Shown: positions 1-5,073 of the stretch, piece after piece
Numbering within the stretch: position 1 is the stretch's first letter
How the letters are laid out: the number at the start of each line of letters is the position of its first letter
Assembly (NCBI GenBank): GCA_964614345.1
Contig: CAZTLP010000047.1
Span: 1-5,111, forward strand
From: AEGEAN-183 sp964614345
GTDB taxonomy: Bacteria; Pseudomonadota; Gammaproteobacteria; Magnimaribacterales; Magnimaribacteraceae
DNA: 5,111 bases
Direction: 5' to 3'
The notes under the pieces: model-generated
What the model saw: the letters and a program-made list of their open reading frames with translations, nothing else
The model's database searches: none
Told to the model about the DNA's origin: nothing
Position numbers and translations under genes: made by a program

Positions 1-369
1 CATGAAAAATCTTATAATTTTTCAGACTGTGAAGGAGAGGTAGGTAATTTATATGTATCGGAGATGCTTGAATCTGGTACGGTGAAGGGGTTTAAAAAGG
101 CCGTTAAGCTTCACCAGAAGTTTTATAAGGATAGAGGGATTGATGTTCAGGTAAAAGCAAATATTGAATACGAAAGAGATGGAAATGAGACTACTGACCA
201 ACCTTCTCGGTTAACTACAGTTGTCATATTTCCTAGTTTAAAAGTTCAAGGACTTTGGCAAAATAGAGAGTTTACGGAACAAGATCAAAAGGACTTTAAC
301 GCGTTTGTAGAAATCTACAATGCAAATACAAAAGTAACAGTAAGAAAATCAATTTGTTATTTGAATTGA
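1..369 (+). CDS. Unrecognised protein, 3' part only (5' end outside window)
   Basis: The frame is open from base 1 to a TGA at 367-369, giving 122 residues with no upstream stop, so I read this as the C-terminal part of a gene that begins to the left. An ATG at 64 is in frame, but the GGAG just before it touches the codon with no spacer, and the upstream codons (including G15-N16-L17-Y18-V19) look like real protein. I do not recognise the family. By eye the order is strand (about 15-22), helix (27-43), strand (47-58), strand (70-78), helix (92-108), strand (111-121). This beta-alpha-beta-beta-alpha-beta order would fit a ferredoxin-like or dimeric alpha/beta-barrel domain, but that is inference with no diagnostic motif. 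No transmembrane segment is visible. The next gene starts 16 bp downstream on the same strand, so the two are probably one transcript. Confidence 0.7.
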   Translation, partial: HEKSYNFSDCEGEVGNLYVSEMLESGTVKGFKKAVKLHQKFYKDRGIDVQVKANIEYERDGNETTDQPSRLTTVVIFPSLKVQGLWQNREFTEQDQKDFNAFVEIYNANTKVTVRKSICYLN

Positions 370-375
370 TTCAAC

Positions 376-380
376 AGGGG
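376..380 (+). promoter_or_regulatory. Ribosome binding site of the LLM oxidoreductase gene
   Basis: AGGGG lies 5 nt before the ATG at 386. It is the only clear Shine-Dalgarno sequence in the 16-bp gap after the upstream stop codon, and it supports that ATG as the start. Confidence 0.7.
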
Positions 381-385
381 ATATT

Positions 386-1237
386 ATGAAAGTAGGTGTT
401 GTTTTTCCGCAGACAGAAATAGGCTCAGACCCAGACATAATTAGCAACTTTGCGACCACAGCTGAGTCTCTCGGTTATGATCATATTCTGGCTTATGACC
501 ATATCTTAGGAGCTAATACCGAAAGTCGACCAGATTGGCAAGGTCCATATACTTCAGAAAGCATGTTTCATGAGCCTTTTGTACTTTTTTCCTATCTCGC
601 TGGTTTAACAAAGACAATTGGCTTAGTTACAGGTGTAATAATCTTGCCACAACGTCAAACTGCTGTGGTGGCAAAACAAGCAGCTTGTGTTGATGTACTT
701 TCAAAAGGTAGATTAAGGCTTGGCATAGGTACCGGTTGGAATGAAGTGGAATATGAATGTCTTGACGAAAATTTTAATGATCGGGGTATTCGCTCAGAAG
801 AACAAATCGATTTATTAAGACAATTGTGGAAAGAAGAAGCGATTACTTATGAAGGGAAATGGCACCAGATTACAGATGCCGGTTTAAATCCTTTGCCTCC
901 AAATAAGAACATTCCTATATGGCTTGGCGGTATGGCTCCACAAGTAATTGATCGTGTTGCGCGCATTGCTGACGGTTGGTTTCCTTTTGTAAATAAAGAG
1001 TTGGGAAGCCAGATCCAACAAATGATTGAACGAGCAAAGGTAGCTGAACGGGATCCATCAACTATAGGCATTGAATGCATGGTTCCTCTGGATACGACAG
1101 TCGATAAAGTTAAATCACTTCAAGATTTAGGTGTAACTCAGGTAGCTGTTGTTACCATGAATCAAAGTCTCGAAAGTCCTGAGCAGCACATTGATGCGAT
1201 AAAACGAAGCCGGGAAAACCTTGCTGCATATTTTTAG
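386..1237 (+). CDS. LLM class (luciferase-like, F420-type) flavin oxidoreductase
   Basis: A 283-residue protein of the bacterial luciferase-like monooxygenase superfamily, a TIM-barrel fold that uses FMN or coenzyme F420. It resembles the 'LLM class F420-dependent oxidoreductase' (Rv2161c-like) subgroup. Visible family features are the N-terminal strand KVGVVFPQ (2-9), the helix and strand ending in AYDHILG (36-42), the strand GVIILPQRQ (83-91), and the core SKGRLRLGIGTGWNEVEYE (106-124), which is the most diagnostic block. IPIWLGGMAP (176-185) and RVARIADGWFPF (190-201) follow near the C-terminus. The length is normal for the subgroup and nothing looks truncated. The substrate cannot be read from the sequence. 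No F420 biosynthesis gene is present here, so FMN is a real alternative despite the family name. The start is supported by AGGGG 5 nt upstream. It is probably co-transcribed with the partial gene before it, and a stem-loop begins at its stop codon. Confidence 0.9.
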   Translation: MKVGVVFPQTEIGSDPDIISNFATTAESLGYDHILAYDHILGANTESRPDWQGPYTSESMFHEPFVLFSYLAGLTKTIGLVTGVIILPQRQTAVVAKQAACVDVLSKGRLRLGIGTGWNEVEYECLDENFNDRGIRSEEQIDLLRQLWKEEAITYEGKWHQITDAGLNPLPPNKNIPIWLGGMAPQVIDRVARIADGWFPFVNKELGSQIQQMIERAKVAERDPSTIGIECMVPLDTTVDKVKSLQDLGVTQVAVVTMNQSLESPEQHIDAIKRSRENLAAYF

Positions 1238-1256
1238 GCTGACTATCAGCCTTTAT
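1236..1256 (+). terminator. Stem-loop at the end of the LLM gene, possible intrinsic terminator
   Basis: A perfect 7-bp stem, AGGCTGA (1236-1242) with TCAGCCT (1246-1252), closes a 3-nt loop CTA. It begins inside the TAG stop codon and is followed by TTTAT. The stem is stable and well placed, but the T-run after it is short, so it could be a weak terminator or an mRNA-stabilising hairpin. Confidence 0.5.
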
Positions 1257-1259
1257 AAT
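1254..1259 (+). promoter_or_regulatory. Possible -10 box of a promoter for rmuC-queH
   Basis: TATAAT is an exact match to the sigma70 -10 consensus. It lies directly behind the stem-loop and 27 nt before the rmuC ATG, which would put the RNA start near 1266. The -35 position at 17-bp spacing reads TTTTTA (1231-1236), a poor match, and there is no TG extension. In an AT-rich genome a lone TATAAT can occur by chance. Confidence 0.35.
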
Positions 1260-1274
1260 GTAGGTAAACTTACA
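1259..1274 (+). other. Small second hairpin upstream of rmuC
   Basis: TGTAGG (1259-1264) pairs with CTTACA (1269-1274) around the 4-nt loop TAAA, giving 6 bp with one G-U pair. It sits 6 nt after the first stem-loop and 12 nt before the rmuC start codon, so it would lie in the leader where ribosomes load. It is short and may be chance. Confidence 0.25.
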
Positions 1275-1286
1275 ATTTAGACTTTT

Positions 1287-2195
1287 ATGACAATTGATCT
1301 AACTACAGTATTAATATTGGTTGTTTTAGTTCTTGCCGGCTGGAATGTTTATCTTTCTTCCAGAGGAAAAGAAGAAAACGAAGATGAATCCAGATTGGAC
1401 GAGATAAAAACTTCGCTATCTACACAGACTTCATCACTTGAAGGACTGATTAGAGATGTAGCATCTTTTCAAGACCCTCTAAGCAAGCTAAACCGATATT
1501 TATCAGGAGGAACTTTGGCAGGAAGTTTCGGCGAATGGTCTCTGGAGGCTATTATCACCGATATTTTTCCTCCAGATAAATTCGAAGCCAATTGTGAGGT
1601 TATTTCAGGATCCGGACAGAGGGTTGAATTTGCTATCAAATTACCTGAAGGGTTATTGCCTATTGATGCCAAATTTCCATCTGCCTTATATGACAATTAT
1701 ATGGACGCCTCAAATCGTGGGGATAAAGATTCAGTCAATACGGCCTTAAACGCAATAAAACGTCATGTCATAAATGATGCTAAAGATATAAAAGAGAAAT
1801 ACACACAATCAGGAATCACTATAGATTTGGGGGTCATGTTTATTCCCAGTGAGAGTTTGATGCAATTGATTGACTCAATAGAAGATCTTCGTCAATCCGT
1901 TTTTCGAGACAGTCGTGTGTTGGTAATGGGACCAAACTCTCTTGCTGCTTATCTAATCAGTATTCATATGGGTTTTAGAAATCTAGCTTTAAATGAGAGG
2001 GCTGAAGAAATTTTAGTGGAGTTTGGAAATCTGAAGAAAGAATTTGAGAACTTTGAAAGCTCGACAGAAGATTTATCAAAGAAAGCAGAAGCCATGCTAA
2101 AAGCAGTTGATAAACATGAAACGCGTGAGAGACAAATGAATAGAGCTTTAAAAAGAATGGAAGAAATAGGTGAAGACAACAAAGACAATGAATGA
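1287..2195 (+). CDS. rmuC: RmuC family DNA recombination protein, short membrane-anchored form
   Basis: RmuC homologues limit recombination between inverted repeats in E. coli and carry a domain predicted to have a PD-(D/E)XK nuclease-like core; the biochemical activity is still poorly defined. Here one hydrophobic segment (about residues 5-24) should anchor the protein in the inner membrane, followed by a short charged linker (28-60). The RmuC domain spans roughly 65-245: SFGEWSLEAII (80-90; the E83 position matches the conserved GE), RVEFAIKLP (112-120), IDAKFP (126-131; D127/K129), VMFIPSES (183-190) and VLVMGPNSLAAYL (211-223). A charged helical tail (about 232-300) is likely coiled coil. 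At 302 residues it is much shorter than E. coli RmuC (about 475), mainly because the long N-terminal coiled coil and C-terminal extension are missing. No good Shine-Dalgarno precedes the ATG; the start is chosen because it gives the membrane anchor. The 3' end overlaps queH. Confidence 0.9.
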   Translation: MTIDLTTVLILVVLVLAGWNVYLSSRGKEENEDESRLDEIKTSLSTQTSSLEGLIRDVASFQDPLSKLNRYLSGGTLAGSFGEWSLEAIITDIFPPDKFEANCEVISGSGQRVEFAIKLPEGLLPIDAKFPSALYDNYMDASNRGDKDSVNTALNAIKRHVINDAKDIKEKYTQSGITIDLGVMFIPSESLMQLIDSIEDLRQSVFRDSRVLVMGPNSLAAYLISIHMGFRNLALNERAEEILVEFGNLKKEFENFESSTEDLSKKAEAMLKAVDKHETRERQMNRALKRMEEIGEDNKDNE

Positions 2196-2850
2196 TCACT
2201 TAAAGGCATCAAATTACGATAGACCAAAATTAGAAACTCCGAATGGTGAATCTAGCTTGTTGTTGCATAGCTGTTGTGCACCTTGTGCAGGAGAGATCAT
2301 GGAAGCAGTTGCAGCTTCAGACATTGATACCACTGTTTATTTCTATAACCCCAATATCCATCCCATAGAAGAATACGAACTTAGAAAGGAAGAAAATAAA
2401 AGATATTGCGAAGCATTAAATTTCAAGTTTATTGATGCAGATTACGACAAAGACAATTGGTTTGATCGCATAAAAGGGCTTGAAGATGAACCTGAAAGGG
2501 GTGAAAGATGTACCAAGTGCTTTGATATGAGATTTGAAAGATCTGCTCTATTTGCTCACGAAAATAACTTTTCTTTATTCGCCACTACTTTAGGAATTTC
2601 AAGATGGAAAGATTTAGATCAGGTAAATAATTCAGGATTAAGGGCTTCTAAAAGATATGACGACTTAACTTTCTGGGACTTTAATTGGAGAAAGCAGGGC
2701 GGTTCTTCGAGGATGATAGAAATTTCAAAAAGAGAAGAGTTTTATCAACAAGAATACTGTGGTTGCGTGTATAGCCTACGTGACACCAATAAATGGAGAA
2801 AAGAGAATAATCGACCTCGAATAAAAAGAGGAGAGAAGTTCTACGGTTAA
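2188..2850 (+). CDS. queH: Epoxyqueuosine reductase QueH
   Basis: QueH performs the last step of queuosine synthesis, reducing epoxyqueuosine to queuosine at position 34 of tRNAs for Asp, Asn, His and Tyr. It is a non-orthologous replacement for the cobalamin-dependent QueG. All hallmark motifs are present, numbered from the ATG at 2188 (220 residues): LHSCCAPC (26-33; C29, C30, C33), YNPNIHP (53-59), a CxxC in GERCTKCFDMR (105-115; C108, C111), TTLGISRWKD (133-142) and YCGCVYSL (190-197; C191, C193). These cysteines carry the iron-sulfur and metal centre in the family. I chose ATG 2188 because the short lead-in ending in RPKLETPNG is typical of proteobacterial QueH. A GTG at 2170 would add 6 residues. 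AGGTGA (2168-2173) lies 14 nt before the ATG, a long spacing, but the 8-nt overlap with rmuC favours translational coupling. The stop overlaps the convergent M20D gene by 3 bp. Confidence 0.95.
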   Translation: MNDHLKASNYDRPKLETPNGESSLLLHSCCAPCAGEIMEAVAASDIDTTVYFYNPNIHPIEEYELRKEENKRYCEALNFKFIDADYDKDNWFDRIKGLEDEPERGERCTKCFDMRFERSALFAHENNFSLFATTLGISRWKDLDQVNNSGLRASKRYDDLTFWDFNWRKQGGSSRMIEISKREEFYQQEYCGCVYSLRDTNKWRKENNRPRIKRGEKFYG

Positions 2851-4268
2851 TTTCTGTAATCTAAAGGAGGATCTCTATCTCCAACCAAAGGGGAGTAATT
2901 AAAGTCTTTTCCCACTTTCCTTGAGAGTTCTTTTTCAGCTTTTTCGACAATACTAGGATCTAGATAAATTTCTATAGCTGTATCTGAAAGAACTTGCGCA
3001 GCAAGTTTTTCACCTTTCAATCCAATAGTGGTACCTCCTGAAGCTACTGCTTGCCAAGAATGACCGGGAGTTCCTGGTACCCAAGAAGCAATTCTTGCTC
3101 CTGCTGTTGGGACTAACCAACTAACATCTCCGACATCAGTCGAACCGTAACCATGAAATGATTGATAGGGTAAAATCTTTTCTTGATCCCCTATACTGCC
3201 AGACGGTTTAAGTAGGGTTTTATAGATCTCTTTAGCAAATTTATTTTCTTCCGTGTCGTAAACTATACCGCCCCGTTTAATGAGCTGTTTATACATGAGA
3301 GTTTGAAGAGTGTCGTTGGGCATCAGGGAATAATTACCGTGTATAACCTCATAACTTAAAGTGGTCTCAGTTCCCTCAGCAGCACCTTTAGCTGCTTTAA
3401 CTGTTCTTTGGAAGAGTTCTTCAACTACTTGTTCTTTAGGATGTCTAACGTAGTACCAGACTTCCGCTTCGTCTGGGATGACATTAGGGGCTAAGCCGCC
3501 TTTAGTAATGACATAATGAATTCTTGATTCTTGTGGAATATGTTCTCTCATCATATTTACCATGTAATTCATGGACTCTACTCCATCCAACGCCGACCTT
3601 CCTCTGTGAGGAGCACTGGCGGCATGGGCAGATAGTCCTTTGAAAGTAAATTTTGCAGACTTATTTGCATTTGAAGTTCTGGGACTTGCGTGATTTACAC
3701 TTCCGGGATGCCAATGCAGGACAACGTCAACATCATCAAACAGTCCTTCTCTAACCATATAAACTTTGCCAGACCCGCCTTCTTCAGCCGGTGTCCCGTA
3801 AAACCTGATGGTTCCTGTTCTATTATTTTTTGATAGCCACTCTTTTACAGTAACCGCAGACCAAGCAGATCCAGCCCCAAACAAATGATGACCACAAGCA
3901 TGACCAGCCGTATTATTTTTAAATGTTTCTTTAAAAGGAGATGAACTTTGTGCAACACCTGGAAGGGCATCAAATTCTCCCAAAATAGCTATCACTGGAC
4001 TTCCTGTTCCGTACTCCGCTATAAAGCCTGTTGGCATGTAAGGCAGAGTTTGTACCTTAAAACCTTTGCTGCTTAAACTTTCTTGAAGCAAAGCTGAACT
4101 TTTATTTTCTTGATAGCCAACCTCAGCCAACTCCCAAATTTTTAGAGCCAGCTGTTGATACTCTTCTTGATGCAGGTTAATAAATTCATCTAAAGACTCA
4201 GCGCTGTAAGAAATTTGAGAACAAGCTGTTATAAGAGATAACAGTATCCATTTAGGTTTTGATTTCAT
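2847..4268 (-). CDS. Exported M20D-family amidohydrolase (AbgB-like)
   Basis: A 473-residue zinc- or manganese-type metallohydrolase of peptidase family M20D, whose members cleave N-acyl or aminobenzoyl amino acids (hippurate, p-aminobenzoyl-glutamate, indole-acetyl amino acids). Likely metal ligands, by family pattern: C125 and H127 in GHACGHHLFG (122-131), E162/E163 in PAEEGGSGK (160-168), H187 in HWHPG (185-189) and H403 in PGHSWQ (401-406). E162 or E163 also supplies the general base. The lid/dimerisation domain is about 204-315 with GLSAHAA (211-217). GHACGH and PGHSWQ point to the AbgB side of the family. The N-terminus has a basic start, a hydrophobic core (7-15) and then ITAC (13-16), which fits a lipobox; a type I signal cleavage near 22-23 is the alternative. 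Either way it is probably periplasmic or membrane-attached, unlike cytoplasmic E. coli AbgB. The substrate is unknown. Start supported by AAGGA 4 nt upstream. Confidence 0.9.
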   Translation of the reverse strand: MKSKPKWILLSLITACSQISYSAESLDEFINLHQEEYQQLALKIWELAEVGYQENKSSALLQESLSSKGFKVQTLPYMPTGFIAEYGTGSPVIAILGEFDALPGVAQSSSPFKETFKNNTAGHACGHHLFGAGSAWSAVTVKEWLSKNNRTGTIRFYGTPAEEGGSGKVYMVREGLFDDVDVVLHWHPGSVNHASPRTSNANKSAKFTFKGLSAHAASAPHRGRSALDGVESMNYMVNMMREHIPQESRIHYVITKGGLAPNVIPDEAEVWYYVRHPKEQVVEELFQRTVKAAKGAAEGTETTLSYEVIHGNYSLMPNDTLQTLMYKQLIKRGGIVYDTEENKFAKEIYKTLLKPSGSIGDQEKILPYQSFHGYGSTDVGDVSWLVPTAGARIASWVPGTPGHSWQAVASGGTTIGLKGEKLAAQVLSDTAIEIYLDPSIVEKAEKELSRKVGKDFNYSPLVGDRDPPLDYRN

Positions 4269-4288
4269 TTTTTCCTTTTTTTTCCTTT
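4269..4288 (-). repeat. Tandem 10-bp repeat carrying two Shine-Dalgarno sites for the M20D gene
   Basis: On the minus strand the leader reads AAAGGAAAAA twice in perfect tandem, directly before the ATG. The nearer AAGGA is 4 nt from the start codon and the farther one 14 nt. The nearer copy is the likely working ribosome site; the distal copy may be a slippage product or a standby site. Confidence 0.6.
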
Positions 4289-4299
4289 AATCTACTTCG

Positions 4300-4326
4300 A
4301 TTATACTTAGTAAAAAAATATGACAA
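4300..4326 (-). promoter_or_regulatory. Promoter of the M20D amidohydrolase gene
   Basis: On the minus strand TATAAT (plus positions 4300-4305) is an exact -10 match. TTGTCA (4321-4326) is a 5/6 match to the -35 consensus at a 15-bp spacing, slightly short. The predicted RNA start is near 4293, giving a leader of about 25 nt that contains the AAGGA sites. The -35 box lies within the first codons of the divergent S51 peptidase gene. Confidence 0.55.
4302..4307 (+). promoter_or_regulatory. Possible -10 box of the S51 peptidase gene
   Basis: TATACT is a 5/6 match to the -10 consensus. It overlaps the minus-strand TATAAT by 4 bp. The predicted RNA start is near 4314, only about 6 nt before the ATG at 4320. 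The -35 region is a T/C tract without a recognisable match. Confidence 0.4.
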
Positions 4327-5015
4327 AACAGATTATTGCCATTGGAGGAGGAGGGTTCGGAAGAGATCCTGGTAAAGGTATTATCGAGGACTATATTTTA
4401 AAGCAGTCCAAAAAAGGGAAGCCTAATATTTGCTTTATTCCTACAGCAACTGGAGATAATGAAGAATATAAAGAAAACTTCTATAAGACTTTTTCAAAAC
4501 TTAATTGCCAGGCAACTCATTTAGATTTTTTTAAAAGAACTCCTGACTTAGAAAACCTTATTCAAGACCAGGATGTTATTTTTGTTGGCGGAGGCAACAC
4601 CAAGAGTATGTTGGCAGTTTGGAAGGACTGGGGTCTGGATACTTTATTAAAGTCAGCATATGAGAAAGGTGTTGTAATGAGTGGAGTGAGTGCTGGAGCC
4701 ATTTGTTGGTTTGATCAGGGCATCACCGACTCTTGGGCAGACAATCTTCAATTAATGGAATGTTTAGGATTTATTGAGGGGACTTGTTGTCCTCATTACG
4801 ACGAAGAAATTGATAGACGTCCTGCAGTAAATGAATTTCTATCCGAACAACTCATAAGTTCTTGTATTGCTATCGAAGGAGAATGTGCACTGCACATCAA
4901 AGACGGAAAGGTTTTTTCTTCAGTTGCTTTTGGAAAAGAAAAAAATTCTTACTTAGTTAACTTAAAAAATAATAAAGTTATTGAAACTCCATTTGATTCT
5001 ACAGATATCACTTAA
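4320..5015 (+). CDS. S51-family serine peptidase (peptidase E / cyanophycinase-like)
   Basis: A 231-residue protein of peptidase family S51, which includes alpha-aspartyl dipeptidase PepE and cyanophycinase; the fold resembles class I glutamine amidotransferases but uses a serine at the nucleophile elbow. Visible motifs: IIAIGGGGFG (5-14), ICFIPTATGD (37-46), IFVGGGNTK (87-95), the nucleophile block SGVSAGAICWF (121-131; Ser124), TDSW (136-139), CPHYD (157-161; likely catalytic His159) and EGECALH (186-192). The acid of the triad is not certain: D137 or E187 are candidates. GVSAGAICWF with CPHYD is typical of the PepE-like branch and not of true cyanophycinases, so an intracellular dipeptidase acting on Asp-containing dipeptides is the best guess. 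No signal peptide is visible. No Shine-Dalgarno site precedes the ATG; the leader is AT-only for 10 nt. The start is fixed by the family N-terminal strand. The gene is divergent from the M20D amidohydrolase. Confidence 0.9.
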   Translation: MTKQIIAIGGGGFGRDPGKGIIEDYILKQSKKGKPNICFIPTATGDNEEYKENFYKTFSKLNCQATHLDFFKRTPDLENLIQDQDVIFVGGGNTKSMLAVWKDWGLDTLLKSAYEKGVVMSGVSAGAICWFDQGITDSWADNLQLMECLGFIEGTCCPHYDEEIDRRPAVNEFLSEQLISSCIAIEGECALHIKDGKVFSSVAFGKEKNSYLVNLKNNKVIETPFDSTDIT

Positions 5016-5030
5016 ATAATCTTTTTTAAG
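5011..5030 (+). terminator. Weak A/T hairpin at the end of the S51 gene
   Basis: CTTAAA (5011-5016) can pair with TTTAAG (5025-5030) around an 8-nt loop, overlapping the TAA stop. The stem is almost all A-T and the T-run (5022-5027) lies mostly in the loop, so it is a poor intrinsic terminator. No better one is visible before the tRNA. Confidence 0.2.
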
Positions 5031-5055
5031 AAACTACATTTTGTTTGTAAACTGC

Positions 5056-5070
5056 TGTTAGAATGCGCTC
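5056..5070 (+). promoter_or_regulatory. Extended -10 promoter of tRNA-Asp with G+C-rich discriminator
   Basis: TGTTAGAAT (5056-5064) is a TGn-extended -10 box with a 5/6 core match. It is followed by GCGCTC (5065-5070), the G+C-rich discriminator typical of stable-RNA promoters under stringent (ppGpp) control. No convincing -35 is present at 15-18 bp spacing, which the TG extension could compensate. The predicted RNA start is near 5071, about 3 nt before the mature tRNA. Confidence 0.6.
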
Positions 5071-5073
5071 TTT

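Noticed and set aside
31..87. Strong Shine-Dalgarno-like GAAGGAGAGG before an ATG at 53, suggesting a gene start
   Set aside because: The frame from ATG 53 stops after about 10 codons, while the frame that stays open passes straight through the purine-rich stretch. It is best read as Glu/Gly codons of the partial gene.
847..1080. Minus-strand open frame of 77 codons inside the LLM gene
   Set aside because: It lies wholly opposite a well-supported gene and has no family resemblance or clear ribosome site; a shadow frame.
1469..1696. Minus-strand open frame of 75 codons inside rmuC
   Set aside because: It is opposite the conserved core of the RmuC domain, with no recognisable motif or start signal.
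1964..2227. Two overlapping minus-strand frames across the rmuC-queH junction
   Set aside because: Their Ser/Leu/Phe-rich composition is what the antisense of a Lys/Glu-rich coiled coil gives. No independent evidence of coding.
2862..2882. AAAGGAGG and a GGAG/CTCC stem on the plus strand just after queH
   Set aside because: No start codon follows at a useful distance, and the 5-bp stem has no T-run, so it is neither a ribosome site nor a terminator. It is antisense to the M20D C-terminal codons.
4320..5015. True cyanophycinase
   Set aside because: The GVSAGAICWF and CPHYD blocks and the 231-residue length fit the PepE-like branch of S51 better, and no cyanophycin synthetase is nearby.
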